From contig CANPIM010000026.1 of NCBI GenBank assembly GCA_947574135.1, positions 1 through 43,848 on the forward strand: a DNA stretch of 43,848 nt. Reading direction: 5' to 3'. The notes under the pieces are model-generated. The model worked only from the letters and a program-made list of their open reading frames with translations. It was not told the origin of the DNA and did no database searches. The stretch comes from an uncultured Lachnospiraceae bacterium. GTDB taxonomy: Bacteria; Bacillota; Clostridia; Lachnospirales; Lachnospiraceae. The translations under genes and the position numbers were made by a program. Positions 1-8,139 of the stretch are shown here, one piece after another (the first letter of the stretch is position 1; each line of letters opens with the position of its first letter).

Positions 1-44
1 GACTGAAAATCCTCGTGTCGCTGGTTCGATTCCGGCTCTGGGCA
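1..44 (+). tRNA. tRNA-Phe(GAA), 3' part only
   Basis: The window opens inside a tRNA. The first bases give the 3' side of the anticodon arm, with a loop reading CTGAAAA, so the anticodon is GAA (phenylalanine). A canonical T arm (GCTGG / TTCGATT / CCGGC) follows, then the 3' acceptor strand ending in discriminator A at 44. CCA is not encoded. The 5' half lies outside the window. Confidence 0.9.
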
Positions 45-78
45 TTTTTTGTTGCAAAAAATAGGGATATTTAGAAAT

Positions 79-118
79 AAAGACCGGAAATGCATGATAT
101 ATAGCGTTTCCGGTCTTT
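79..118. terminator. Bidirectional terminator between tRNA-Phe and ddh
   Basis: A 12-bp perfect inverted repeat (AAAGACCGGAAA at 79-90, TTTCCGGTCTTT at 107-118) sits between the tRNA end and the stop codon of ddh on the opposite strand. A/T-rich ends on both sides let it work for the tRNA reading right and for ddh reading left. Confidence 0.75.
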
Positions 119-121
119 GCT

Positions 122-1108
122 TTAAAGCAGAGAAGCACGCAGCTCCTCCCCGCTTTTGGCGCTTAAATATGCAGGGGGTATGTCAAATACAGTCTTGCAG
201 CCTGACATTCCCTCCTGAGCCAGGCGATAGGCGGCTCTTGCGTAGGCAACCAAAACGCTGGAGGTAAACTCCGGATTGGAATCCAGCTTCAGACTGTATT
301 CAATAAGATGGTGATTTTCTCCTTCCCATCCTGTCACACCGCTTCGCAGAACAAAGCCACCGTGAGGAATCCGACTGTGATCCCGAATCATTTCCTCCTC
401 TGTGATAAAATGTACGGTGGTGTCATAATCTGCAAAATAATTGGGCATGGTTTTAATGGCTTCCTCCACCTTTGCAGGATCTGCTCCTTCCTCCAAAACC
501 ACAAAGCATTCCCGGGTATGTTTTTCCCGTGTGGTCAGATCCGGATTCTCTCCGGCCCGCACGGAGGTAAGAGCCCTTTCCACAGGAATGGTATATTGTT
601 TTGCATCCTTTACACCGGAAATTCTCCGGACAGCGTCAGAATGTCCCTGACTGACGCCTCGTCCCCAGAAGGTATAGTCCTTTCCCTGGGGAAGGATGGC
701 ATTGGCGTACATCCGATTCAGGGAAAACATTCCGGGATCCCAGCCAACGGAAATCACAGCCGTTTTTCCGCTTTTCTTTGCGGCAGCATCTACTGCTTCA
801 AAGTGCTCCGGAATTTTTGCGTGAGTGTCAAAGCTGTCTATTACATGGAAAAGCTCTGCGTATTTGGGCGTCTGTACAGGCAGGTCTGTGGCGCTTCCTC
901 CGCAGATAATTAAAACATCCAGGTTCTCCTTCCAGTCCTCTATGCTTTCTACAGGACAAACTTTGGCGGTGTTTGTCAGGATTTTCACCGCTTCCGGATT
1001 TCTTCTGGTAAATACTGCCTTTAACTCCATGTCAGGGTTCTGACGGATGGCACACTCCACACCCCGGCCCAAATTTCCATAGCCAAGAATGCCAATTCGA
1101 ATACTCAT
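122..1108 (-). CDS. ddh: meso-diaminopimelate D-dehydrogenase
   Basis: This 328-residue protein is recognisable as meso-diaminopimelate dehydrogenase, which makes meso-DAP in one NADPH-dependent step from tetrahydrodipicolinate, feeding lysine and peptidoglycan synthesis. The N-terminus carries the Rossmann dinucleotide motif GYGNLGRG at residues 9-16. The middle holds the family stretch VGWDPGMFSLNR and the substrate-side GRGVSQGHSDAVRR. Length agrees with the family (about 320-330). The start ATG at 1106-1108 is preceded by AAGGAGAGG at proper spacing. It is a single-gene unit with its own promoter (1207-1236), a roughly 90-nt leader and a terminator at 79-118. The identification rests on whole-protein resemblance, not a search. 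Confidence 0.93.
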   Translation of the reverse strand: MSIRIGILGYGNLGRGVECAIRQNPDMELKAVFTRRNPEAVKILTNTAKVCPVESIEDWKENLDVLIICGGSATDLPVQTPKYAELFHVIDSFDTHAKIPEHFEAVDAAAKKSGKTAVISVGWDPGMFSLNRMYANAILPQGKDYTFWGRGVSQGHSDAVRRISGVKDAKQYTIPVERALTSVRAGENPDLTTREKHTRECFVVLEEGADPAKVEEAIKTMPNYFADYDTTVHFITEEEMIRDHSRIPHGGFVLRSGVTGWEGENHHLIEYSLKLDSNPEFTSSVLVAYARAAYRLAQEGMSGCKTVFDIPPAYLSAKSGEELRASLL

Positions 1109-1137
1109 AAAACTCCTCTCCTTTCTTTGTTAAAAGC

Positions 1138-1198
1138 CCTGTATTGTGGGCAAAAAGGTACACCCCTGTGGTGTTTCCTTGATAAAAGTCCCTACAGG
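1138..1198 (-). promoter_or_regulatory. Structured 5' leader of ddh
   Basis: Within the untranslated leader of ddh an outer helix (CCTGTA / TACAGG at the two ends) encloses AAGG/CCTT (1177-1180 with 1155-1158) stacked directly above ACACC/GGTGT (1170-1174 with 1160-1164) and a five-base loop. This nested arrangement is directly visible. It is too small for a lysine riboswitch and I do not recognise it as a named class. A regulatory role is inference. Confidence 0.4.
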
Positions 1199-1206
1199 AA
1201 CTCTTT

Positions 1207-1236
1207 ATTATATACATATTTTTCATGTTCTGTAAA
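1207..1236 (-). promoter_or_regulatory. Sigma-A type promoter of ddh
   Basis: On the minus strand TTTACA (1231-1236) and a perfect TATAAT (1207-1212) are separated by 18 bp. Transcription would start near 1200, giving a leader of about 90 nt before the ddh ATG. Confidence 0.65.
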
Positions 1237-1283
1237 TGACAGATAGATATTTTTTGAAAAATAAACACAATACCCACTCTCCA

Positions 1284-2660
1284 CTATGTCAAAAGAGCTT
1301 CCTCCTGTGAAAGCATTTTTTGCCTTCTTAATTCTCTTTGTACCAGCACAACAGACAGCAAAAATGCCGAAAAATCAGCAACAGGTCCGGCCAATAACAC
1401 GCCCATGATTCCAAACCAAAGTGGAAGTATCAAAATCAGGGGAATCAGAAAGAAAACCTGCCTTGTCAATGCCAATAGGGCTCCTTTCGTTGCTTTCCCT
1501 ATGGCTGTAAAGAAGCTGGAGGAGAGTAGCTGCACGCCGTTTACCAGCACCATAAAAAGATAGGTTCGCATAAACAAAACCGCAAATGCAAAATACAGCT
1601 CGTCCCCCTCTCCAAAGAGGGAAATAATATATTGAGGGATGCATTGAAACAGGAGAAAGCCAATGAAAGAAATTATCATATTCCATTTTATTGCAAGCAG
1701 GTAGGCCTCCCGCACACGGGAATATTGCTTTGCCCCATAGTTAAAGCCTATGATTGGCTGAACTCCCTGTGATATTCCAACAACAATCGCAAGAACAATG
1801 GCATTGGTTTTCATTACAATTCCGCAGGCTGCCAGAGGGATATCCGTGCCATAAACCGTCTGTGCGCCATAATGTGTCAGAGAGTTATACAGGACAATTT
1901 GCACAAAGGTAATGGCAACCTGATTGATGCTGCTGCTGATTCCCATGCTGAAGGTTTTTAAGCTTTCTTTGACATTTGGCCGAAAATGGTTTTTTTCAAA
2001 ATGGATGGTTTTGAAACGCCATAAATAACCAACTGCAAAGAGAAAGGACAATATCTGTCCCAGAATCGTGGCCAGGGCCGCTCCAAAGATGTCCCAGTGA
2101 AAAGTAAAAATAAAGATGGGATCAAGAATGGTATTTGCGATGGCGCCCATAATCATACAGGTCATAGAATACCTGGGACTGCCGTCGGCCCGGATCAGAT
2201 TGCACATACCGTTGGTAATAATCAGGAAGGGCATTCCCACCAGGGTGACACCGGCATACTGTCTTGCATAGGGAAATACTTCTTTTGTAGCCCCAAACAG
2301 CTTTAATAGCTGAGACAGAAGCCCCTCCCCTATGATCAGATAGGCAAGCCCGAAAATGACCATAAGGCTTATGCCATTTCCGGCGGCCTTAGCAGCTGCT
2401 TCCGGCTCCTTTTTTCCCAGATAGAGGGAAAACCGGGAGGCGCTGCCAATGCCAATGAGCAGGGAGATGGCTAGACAAATGGTCGAGAAGGGATAGGAGA
2501 CATTGGTTGCGGCATTTCCCAGGTATCCCACACCCTGACCAATAAAAATTTGATCCACAATATTATAGAGAGAACCCACCAGAGTGGCCATAATACTTGG
2601 AATGGCAAAGTCTCTCAAAAGCTTTTGGATTTTTTCATACCCAAGAGGATTTTCAGTCAT
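1284..2660 (-). CDS. MATE family multidrug/Na+ antiporter
   Basis: A 458-residue polytopic membrane protein of the MATE efflux family, with about twelve hydrophobic helices and typical family segments near the start (ATLVGSLYNIVDQIFIGQGVG region) and around residue 150 (GMPFLIITNGMCNLIRADG). These proteins export cationic drugs or metabolites in exchange for Na+ or H+. A longer reading from 2684 is possible, but the ATG at 2658-2660 has GGAGGAGG directly upstream and begins the conserved N-terminus, so I chose it. It overlaps the stop codon of the MarR gene by 8 bp, so the two are translationally coupled and the regulator probably controls the pump. Substrate cannot be read from the sequence. 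Confidence 0.9.
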   Translation of the reverse strand: MTENPLGYEKIQKLLRDFAIPSIMATLVGSLYNIVDQIFIGQGVGYLGNAATNVSYPFSTICLAISLLIGIGSASRFSLYLGKKEPEAAAKAAGNGISLMVIFGLAYLIIGEGLLSQLLKLFGATKEVFPYARQYAGVTLVGMPFLIITNGMCNLIRADGSPRYSMTCMIMGAIANTILDPIFIFTFHWDIFGAALATILGQILSFLFAVGYLWRFKTIHFEKNHFRPNVKESLKTFSMGISSSINQVAITFVQIVLYNSLTHYGAQTVYGTDIPLAACGIVMKTNAIVLAIVVGISQGVQPIIGFNYGAKQYSRVREAYLLAIKWNMIISFIGFLLFQCIPQYIISLFGEGDELYFAFAVLFMRTYLFMVLVNGVQLLSSSFFTAIGKATKGALLALTRQVFFLIPLILILPLWFGIMGVLLAGPVADFSAFLLSVVLVQRELRRQKMLSQEEALLT

Positions 2661-3102
2661 CAAATTCCTCCTCCTTTCTCTCAATGTGAAGCTCTGCCGT
2701 AATGTTTTTGCCGGCCTTTATAAGCAAATCCATAAAAAGATTTTTTTCTGCCTCACTAAGACCCTGCAGCAAAAGGGCCTCCGTATTTTCGCACACAGTC
2801 CGTATTTCCTCAAAGACGGTCCATGCGCGATCCGTGGGATATAACTTCCAGGTTCTCTTGTCCTGATCATGGGGGGATCGGGTAATCATGCCCTGTTTTT
2901 CCAGTGCCGCAATGGTCCGTACAATATTGCTGGGATGAATATAGAACATATTCATCAGAGAATCCTGGGAAATGCCGGGAGAATTACATATTTTGATAAC
3001 AAACATATATTGGCTGCTGTTGATTCCAAAGGGCGCCAGCTGTTTATCCAAATAAATTTTGTAGTAACGGTCAGTAACGGAAAGCCATTTTAATATTTTC
3101 AT
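2653..3102 (-). CDS. MarR family transcriptional regulator
   Basis: A 149-residue winged-helix protein. The recognition part (residues about 30-100) contains GISQDSLMNMFYIHPSNIVRTIAALEKQGMI followed by a wing with the usual R-x-x-x-x-D-K-R signature (SPHDQDKRTWKLYPT). A long C-terminal helix serves dimerisation. It is first in a two-gene operon with the MATE pump, the common arrangement for a local drug-responsive repressor. The promoter upstream contains a perfect 14-bp palindrome overlapping the -35 box, the expected site of autorepression. Start ATG 3100-3102 follows GGAGGG. Confidence 0.9.
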   Translation of the reverse strand: MKILKWLSVTDRYYKIYLDKQLAPFGINSSQYMFVIKICNSPGISQDSLMNMFYIHPSNIVRTIAALEKQGMITRSPHDQDKRTWKLYPTDRAWTVFEEIRTVCENTEALLLQGLSEAEKNLFMDLLIKAGKNITAELHIERKEEEFDD

Positions 3103-3126
3103 TGATTTTTCCCTCCAATCGGAATT

Positions 3127-3155
3127 AGTATACCAAAAAATGCGTGCGCACGCAA
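3127..3155 (-). promoter_or_regulatory. marR-MATE promoter with palindromic operator
   Basis: On the minus strand TTGCGT (3150-3155) and TATACT (3127-3132) are 17 bp apart. The perfect palindrome TGCGTGCGCACGCA at 3141-3154 covers most of the -35 box and the spacer, so a bound dimer would block RNA polymerase. That MarR binds it is inference from position and symmetry. Confidence 0.65.
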
Positions 3156-3175
3156 TAAGTTTTTAAATCTCTTGG

Positions 3176-3204
3176 TTGTCAGGATTTTTGAAGTGTGATA
3201 AGAT
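3176..3204 (+). promoter_or_regulatory. Promoter of the decarboxylase gene
   Basis: TTGTCA at 3176-3181 and TAAGAT at 3199-3204, 17 bp apart, point rightwards into the decarboxylase gene. It lies 21 bp from the MarR palindrome, so cross-regulation is possible but not shown. Confidence 0.5.
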
Positions 3205-3258
3205 GATAGCCAGAAAAAGCAGTGCAAAAATCCTAGGATAGAAAAGAAACATCCATTT

Positions 3259-4698
3259 ATGAATACTTTATACGAGAAATTAATGGCCTATGGTGCTTCT
3301 GATTATTATGGCTTCCATATGCCCGGACATAAGAGAAATATGGGAAAATTTGGAAATCCATTTCAAATGGATATTACGGAGATCCCGGAATTTGATGATC
3401 TGCACCATCCCCAGGAACAGGGGGTTTTAGACCAGGCTCAAAAGCGGGCGGCTGTGCTTTATGGATCCCAGGAAACCCATTTTCTGGTAAACGGGAGCAC
3501 GGCAGGAATTTTAAGCGCTATTTTGGGCTGCACAAGGCCGGAGGGAAGTATTCTTATAGGCCGGAATGCGCACCGAAGCGTGTATCATGGGATTGCCCTG
3601 CAAAATCTTAAATCCCGGTATATTTATCCACAGCAGGAGCCAAACATGTGGATAAACGGCAGTATTTTGCCGGAGGATGTGGATCATATGCTGGAGAAGT
3701 ATCCGGATACGCAGGCAGTTCTTCTGACCTCTCCCACCTATGAGGGAATCTGCTCGGATTTGGAGAAAATCGGAGAGATGGTTCACAAAAGGGGAATTCC
3801 TCTGCTGGTGGATCAGGCCCATGGAGCTCATTTTCCCTTTCATGGATATTTTCCTCCGGATGGGATTGCCCAGGGGGCGGATGTGGTGATTCACAGCGTC
3901 CACAAGACATTGCCCTCTCTCACCCAGACAGCGCTTTTGCATATAAACGGAGATCTGGTAGATCGGGAGAAGATAAGGAGCTATCTGTCTGTTTTTCAGA
4001 CCAGCAGTCCCTCCTATGTGCTTATGGCCAGTCTGGACAGCTGCATGGAATTTCTGGAAAGGCATGGAAGGGAGGCCTTTGATGGGCAGGTTGGGCTTTT
4101 GCAGGCGTTTCACCGGGAATGCGGGAAGCTTCGAAAGCTTCAGGTGATGGATGAAAGCATCCGGGATGGCCGCCGGGTTTGGGATGTGGATCTGAGCCGG
4201 ATCCTCTGCTCGGCCAGGAAAACCTCCTGGACAGGAGTGGAGCTTGGGGACATGCTGCGAAAGGAATATCATTTGCAGATGGAGATGAATACCTGTACCT
4301 ATACCTTGGGGATTTCTTCTGTGGCCGATACGGAGAAAGGATTTCGCAGGCTGCGGGAGGCCTTGTTTCAGCTGGATGAGAGGGCGGAAGCAGGATGTAA
4401 GACAGTTTCGGAGAGGATGAGAGCCTTTGTAATGCCTCATCTGACTTCCCAAGTCCCCATAGGAACGGCATTTCACCGGGAAAAGGAGCTGGTTTCCGAG
4501 ACAAAGGCTCTGGGGCGTATAGCCGGAGATTTTGTCTATGTGTATCCCCCGGGAATTCCTCTGGTGGCACCGGGAGAGATTTTCACAGAGGAAGCCCTGG
4601 AATGTGTATCTGTCTGGAGAAAGCATGGGCTGGAAATACAGGGACTTCACGGGAGCGGAACTGTTTGCGTATTAAAAGAAGTAATTTCGGAAATTTAG
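3259..4698 (+). CDS. Orn/Lys/Arg decarboxylase family PLP enzyme (YaaO/SpeA-like)
   Basis: A 479-residue fold-type I pyridoxal-phosphate enzyme of the Gram-positive basic amino acid decarboxylase family. The cofactor lysine is K216 in SVHKTLPSLTQTA, and D185 in VDQAHGAH is the ring-nitrogen aspartate. The N-terminal YGFHMPGHKRN motif is typical. The C-terminal domain (about 375-479) includes FVYVYPPGIPLVAPGE, the usual ending of this group. The products would be agmatine, cadaverine or putrescine; which one cannot be decided here. In Bacillus subtilis the equivalent gene (yaaO) sits just before tmk, holB and ricT, and here too it leads into that run. The ribosome site is weak (GAAAAGAAAC). 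Confidence 0.88.
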   Translation: MNTLYEKLMAYGASDYYGFHMPGHKRNMGKFGNPFQMDITEIPEFDDLHHPQEQGVLDQAQKRAAVLYGSQETHFLVNGSTAGILSAILGCTRPEGSILIGRNAHRSVYHGIALQNLKSRYIYPQQEPNMWINGSILPEDVDHMLEKYPDTQAVLLTSPTYEGICSDLEKIGEMVHKRGIPLLVDQAHGAHFPFHGYFPPDGIAQGADVVIHSVHKTLPSLTQTALLHINGDLVDREKIRSYLSVFQTSSPSYVLMASLDSCMEFLERHGREAFDGQVGLLQAFHRECGKLRKLQVMDESIRDGRRVWDVDLSRILCSARKTSWTGVELGDMLRKEYHLQMEMNTCTYTLGISSVADTEKGFRRLREALFQLDERAEAGCKTVSERMRAFVMPHLTSQVPIGTAFHREKELVSETKALGRIAGDFVYVYPPGIPLVAPGEIFTEEALECVSVWRKHGLEIQGLHGSGTVCVLKEVISEI

Positions 4699-4726
4699 GA
4701 AGAACAGAAAAGGAAAGCAAGGGTTT

Positions 4727-5314
4727 ATGGGCAAGATTTTTTATATTTTGGGAAAAAGCTCCACGGGAAAGGACACCATTTATAAGCGTCTGCTGGCAGA
4801 GAGGGAGTTGGGATTAAAGCCCATTGTGATCTATACCACCCGCCCCATTCGGGAGGGAGAGCATCAGGGGGAGGAATATTTTTTTACTGATGAGGAGGGG
4901 CTGGACAGGATTCGCAGCTCGGGAAAGCTTATTGAGATAAGATCCTATGATACGGTATTCGGGATTTGGAAATATTTTACAGCTGACAGCGAAAGAATCC
5001 GGCTGGAACAGGAAAATTATTTGATGATCGGGGTGTTGGATTCCTTTCATGCGGTACGGGAATATTATGGAAGGGACAGGGTGATACCCATCTATATTGA
5101 GGTGGAGGATGGGGAGCGGCTGCAGAGGGCTCTTGATCGGGAACGGCGGGTAAAAAATCCCGCGTACCAGGAAATGTGCCGCCGGTTTCTCACGGACAGC
5201 CAGGATTTTTCGGAGGAAAGGATTCAGGCAGAGGAGATTGAAAGACGGTTCTTTAATGAAGATCTGGAGGAATGCCTTCGGGAAATTCGAAAGTTTATTC
5301 TTCAATATAGATAG
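4727..5314 (+). CDS. Guanylate kinase-like nucleotide kinase
   Basis: A 195-residue P-loop kinase related to guanylate kinase, which phosphorylates GMP to GDP. The Walker A loop is GKSSTGKDT at residues 9-17. The segment YTTRPIREGEHQGEEYFF matches the GMP-binding stretch of the family, and a lid with RERR-type arginines follows near residue 137. The canonical YGTP element is replaced by FGIWKYF, and Walker A has Ser-Ser-Thr before GK instead of the usual Gly-Pro-Ser, so it is a divergent member. It lies 28 bp after the decarboxylase, the place occupied by thymidylate kinase in the Bacillus cluster. A housekeeping gmk elsewhere in the genome is likely. Start ATG follows AGCAAGGGTTT, a mediocre ribosome site. 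Confidence 0.75.
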   Translation: MGKIFYILGKSSTGKDTIYKRLLAERELGLKPIVIYTTRPIREGEHQGEEYFFTDEEGLDRIRSSGKLIEIRSYDTVFGIWKYFTADSERIRLEQENYLMIGVLDSFHAVREYYGRDRVIPIYIEVEDGERLQRALDRERRVKNPAYQEMCRRFLTDSQDFSEERIQAEEIERRFFNEDLEECLREIRKFILQYR

Positions 5315-5349
5315 GGAAGGCCTTTTTCATGGAAGGGGAGAAAGGAAAG

Positions 5350-5395
5350 CCGGAAAAAGAAAGATCTATCTCTTTTTCCGGAAGTATGTTATACT
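5350..5395 (+). promoter_or_regulatory. Stem-loop and extended -10 promoter before holB
   Basis: An 11-bp inverted repeat (5350-5360 with 5371-5381) is followed at once by TGTTATACT (5387-5395), an extended -10 element. No good -35 is visible. The hairpin may end the upstream transcript while the -10 restarts transcription for holB onward. No clear T-tract follows the hairpin, so termination is only a suggestion. Confidence 0.35.
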
Positions 5396-5445
5396 AAAAA
5401 TGGATAAAATACAGGAAAAAGATTTGTGTAAAGGAAGGTGAGGGC

Positions 5446-6435
5446 ATGGGAAAATTTGCGGATATTATAGGTCATGAGCAGATTATTCAGCATTTGCAAA
5501 ATGCAATTTCTTTCGATAAGGTGTCTCATGCCTATATTTTCGAGGGCGAGGACGGCATGGGAAAAAATATGCTGGCGTCGGCCTTTGCGGAGACGCTGCA
5601 GTGCAAGGAAGGCGGCGTGGAGCCTTGTATGCATTGTACCTCCTGTAAGCAGGCAGCCACGGGAAATCAGCCGGACATTATCCGGGTGACTCATGAAAAG
5701 CCTGGCAGCATTGGGGTAGAGGATATTCGGGAACAGCTTTGCGGGGATATTATGATTCGTCCCTACAGCAGTCCTTATAAGGTGTATCTTGTGGATGAGG
5801 CGGAAAAGATGACCATTCAGGCCCAAAACGCGCTTTTGAAAACCATTGAGGAGCCGCCGGCCTATGGGGTAATCTTGCTTCTGACCTCCAACAGCGGGAA
5901 ATTTTTGCCCACCATTATTTCCCGGTGCGTATGTTTAAAGCTTAAGCCTCTGCCGGACGAGCAGGTGAAGCGGTATTTGATGGAGAAAAAACAGATTCCC
6001 GATTATCAGGCGGAGATCTGCGCGGCTTTTGCCAGGGGAAATCTGGGGAAGGCCTGTAATCTGGCTATGTCTCAAAGCTTTTCGGCTATTAAGGAGCATG
6101 CGCTGCATCTGGTGAAATATATTAAGGAAATGGATGTGTATGAGGTCATTGACAGCGTAAAGGCTGTCTCGGAGTTTAAGCTTGAGATCCAGGATTATCT
6201 GGATCTGCTGGTGGTTTGGTATCGGGACGTTCTCCTATTTAAGGCCACCCGCCAGGCCGGGGCTCTGATTTTCTCCGATGAGGTTCACGATATTATGACC
6301 CACGCAAGCACAAGCTCCTATGAGGGGCTGGAGAATATTTTAAAGGCTTTGGAAAAGGCAAAGATCCGGTTGAATGCCAATGTGAATTTTGAGCTGACCA
6401 TGGAGCTGCTTTTCCTTACCATAAAGGAGAATTAG
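5446..6435 (+). CDS. holB: DNA polymerase III subunit delta'
   Basis: A 329-residue clamp-loader AAA+ subunit. It shows the N-terminal FADIIGHEQIIQHLQNAI start of the family, a P-loop-like EGEDGMGKN, and a four-cysteine zinc module (C52, C61, C64, C67 approximately, in the CKEGGVEPCMHCTSCKQA region). The sensor/arginine segment DEAEKMTIQAQNALLKTIEEPP and the SRC motif (IISRCVCLKL) follow. It works with DnaX and HolA to load the sliding clamp. It is followed after only 2 bp by ricT, as in the holB-yaaT pair of Bacillus. The ribosome site GGAAGGTGAGG precedes ATG 5446. Confidence 0.93.
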   Translation: MGKFADIIGHEQIIQHLQNAISFDKVSHAYIFEGEDGMGKNMLASAFAETLQCKEGGVEPCMHCTSCKQAATGNQPDIIRVTHEKPGSIGVEDIREQLCGDIMIRPYSSPYKVYLVDEAEKMTIQAQNALLKTIEEPPAYGVILLLTSNSGKFLPTIISRCVCLKLKPLPDEQVKRYLMEKKQIPDYQAEICAAFARGNLGKACNLAMSQSFSAIKEHALHLVKYIKEMDVYEVIDSVKAVSEFKLEIQDYLDLLVVWYRDVLLFKATRQAGALIFSDEVHDIMTHASTSSYEGLENILKALEKAKIRLNANVNFELTMELLFLTIKEN

Positions 6436-6437
6436 AG

Positions 6438-7349
6438 ATGGAGAAAGTAATAGGAGTCAGATTCCGGACGGCCGGAAAGGTGTATTTTTTCGGGCCGGGG
6501 AAGCTGCATATAAAAAAGGGCGACCATGTCATCGTGGAGACAGCCCGGGGAATTGAGTACGGCTATGTGGTGGTGGGAAAAAAGGAGATGGATCCCGCCA
6601 AGATTATCCAGCCCTTAAAGCCGGTGATTCGCATTGCCACAGCAGAGGACGATGCCAGGGAGGCTGCCAATCGTTTGAAGGAAAAGGATGCATTCCGCAT
6701 TTGCCAGGAGAAGATCCGAAAGCATGGGCTGGAGATGAAGCTTATTGAGGCGGAATATACCTTTGACAATAATAAGGTGCTCTTTTATTTTACGGCAGAC
6801 GGACGGATTGATTTCCGGGAGCTGGTAAAGGATTTGGCTGCTGTGTTTAAAACCCGCATTGAGCTGCGCCAGATTGGGGTGCGGGATGAGACGAAAATCG
6901 TGGGAGGAATCGGCATTTGCGGCCGGAGCCTTTGCTGTCATACCCATTTGTCAGAATTTATTCCAGTTTCCATTAAGATGGCCAAGGAACAAAATCTGTC
7001 CCTGAATCCCACCAAGATTTCCGGGGTTTGTGGCCGTTTGATGTGCTGCCTGAAGCACGAGGAGGAGACCTATGAGGAGCTGAACAGCCGGTTGCCCAAT
7101 CTGGGAGATCATGTGACTACCAACGATGGCCTGAAGGGAGAGGTGCACAGTGTCAATGTGCTGCGCCAGAAGGTGAAGGTGGTGGTGACCACAGATGGCG
7201 ACGACAAGGAGATCCGGGAGTACCGGGTGGAGGATTTAAAATTCCGTCCCCGCCGGAAAAAGGAAAAGGTGGATGTGGCAGATAAGGAGCTGAAGGCTTT
7301 GGAGGCTTTGGAGCGCAGAGAGGGGAAATCAAAGCTGGATGACAATTAA
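6438..7349 (+). CDS. ricT: PSP1-domain protein RicT (YaaT)
   Basis: A 303-residue PSP1-domain protein. Conserved cysteine pairs GICGRSLCCHTHL and GVCGRLMCCLKHEEETY are the iron-sulfur ligands of the family. In Bacillus subtilis RicT, with RicA and RicF, binds 4Fe-4S clusters and assists RNase Y in mRNA maturation, and affects sporulation and competence. The lysine/arginine-rich tail after about residue 270 (RPRRKKEKVD) is a low-complexity extension. The gene starts 2 bp after holB behind AAGGAG and overlaps the next gene by 11 bp, so the three are coupled. Whether RicA and RicF exist in this organism cannot be judged from the window. Confidence 0.9.
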   Translation: MEKVIGVRFRTAGKVYFFGPGKLHIKKGDHVIVETARGIEYGYVVVGKKEMDPAKIIQPLKPVIRIATAEDDAREAANRLKEKDAFRICQEKIRKHGLEMKLIEAEYTFDNNKVLFYFTADGRIDFRELVKDLAAVFKTRIELRQIGVRDETKIVGGIGICGRSLCCHTHLSEFIPVSIKMAKEQNLSLNPTKISGVCGRLMCCLKHEEETYEELNSRLPNLGDHVTTNDGLKGEVHSVNVLRQKVKVVVTTDGDDKEIREYRVEDLKFRPRRKKEKVDVADKELKALEALERREGKSKLDDN

Positions 7350-8076
7350 GCTTAAAGAGAATGAACGGCTGGACGAGCTCCAGCGGAACGGATACCAGAT
7401 TATCCAAAGTCCTCATCGGTTCTGCTTTGGCATGGATGCTGTGTTGCTTTCCGGGTTTGCCAGGGTAAAGCCGGGGGAGCTGGTATTGGATTTGGGTACC
7501 GGTACAGGGATTATTCCCATTTTGCTGCGGGGGAAAACAGAGGGAAGGCATTTTACAGGCCTGGAGATCCAGGAGGAGAGTGCGGATATGGCCAGACGGA
7601 GTGTGGCCCTCAACCATCTGGAGCAGGAGATTTCCATTGTCACAGGAGATATGAAGGAGGCGGCAGAAATATTTGGGGCTGCCTCCTTTGATGTGGTTAC
7701 CAGCAATCCTCCTTATATGACCGGCAGCCACGGACTTCTGAATCCGGAGGAGCCCAAGGCCATTGCCAGGCATGAGCTTTTGTGCAGTCTTGAGGATGTC
7801 ATAAAGGCAGCGGCCCGGGTGCTTCGTCCCAGAGGCCGGCTTTATCTGGTACACCGGCCTTTTCGCCTTGCGGAGATTTTCACGGTTTTGGTGCAATATG
7901 GGCTGGAGCCAAAGAGAATGCGTCTGGTGTATCCCTATGTGGATAAGGAGCCCAATATGGTGCTTCTGGAGGCCGTACAGGGGGGAAGATCCTGGATTAC
8001 GGTGGAAAAGCCTCTCATTGTATACGAAAAACAAGGGGTTTATACAAAGGAAATCTATGAAATCTATGGATATTAA
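7339..8076 (+). CDS. tRNA1(Val) A37 N6-methyltransferase-like (TrmN6/YabB)
   Basis: A 245-residue class I SAM-dependent methyltransferase. The SAM loop is DLGTGTGIIPILL (about residues 51-63) and the catalytic N6-adenine motif NPPY appears in VVTSNPPYMTGS near residue 130. The family opening ERLDELQRNGYQIIQSPHRFCFGMDAVLLSGFA is clear. Members methylate adenine 37 of tRNA-Val in Escherichia coli; the Gram-positive version is yabB. Its position between ricT and rsmI mirrors Bacillus. It overlaps the end of ricT by 11 bp. Confidence 0.87.
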   Translation: MTIKLKENERLDELQRNGYQIIQSPHRFCFGMDAVLLSGFARVKPGELVLDLGTGTGIIPILLRGKTEGRHFTGLEIQEESADMARRSVALNHLEQEISIVTGDMKEAAEIFGAASFDVVTSNPPYMTGSHGLLNPEEPKAIARHELLCSLEDVIKAAARVLRPRGRLYLVHRPFRLAEIFTVLVQYGLEPKRMRLVYPYVDKEPNMVLLEAVQGGRSWITVEKPLIVYEKQGVYTKEIYEIYGY

Positions 8077-8139
8077 TGTGAAAGCTCCCCAAAAGCGGCC
8101 CCACGGGACTGTGGGAATGGGAAGCAGAGAGGAGTCTAT

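Noticed and set aside
1138..1198. Lysine riboswitch
   Set aside because: The leader of about 90 nt is too short and lacks the five-helix layout of that class.
3511..4650. Long antisense frame opposite the decarboxylase gene
   Set aside because: It has no family resemblance, no ribosome site, and lies fully within a clear coding gene on the other strand.
7153..8034. 293-codon antisense frame across ricT and trmN6-like gene
   Set aside because: Its proline/histidine-rich content is typical of a shadow frame, and two recognised genes explain the region.
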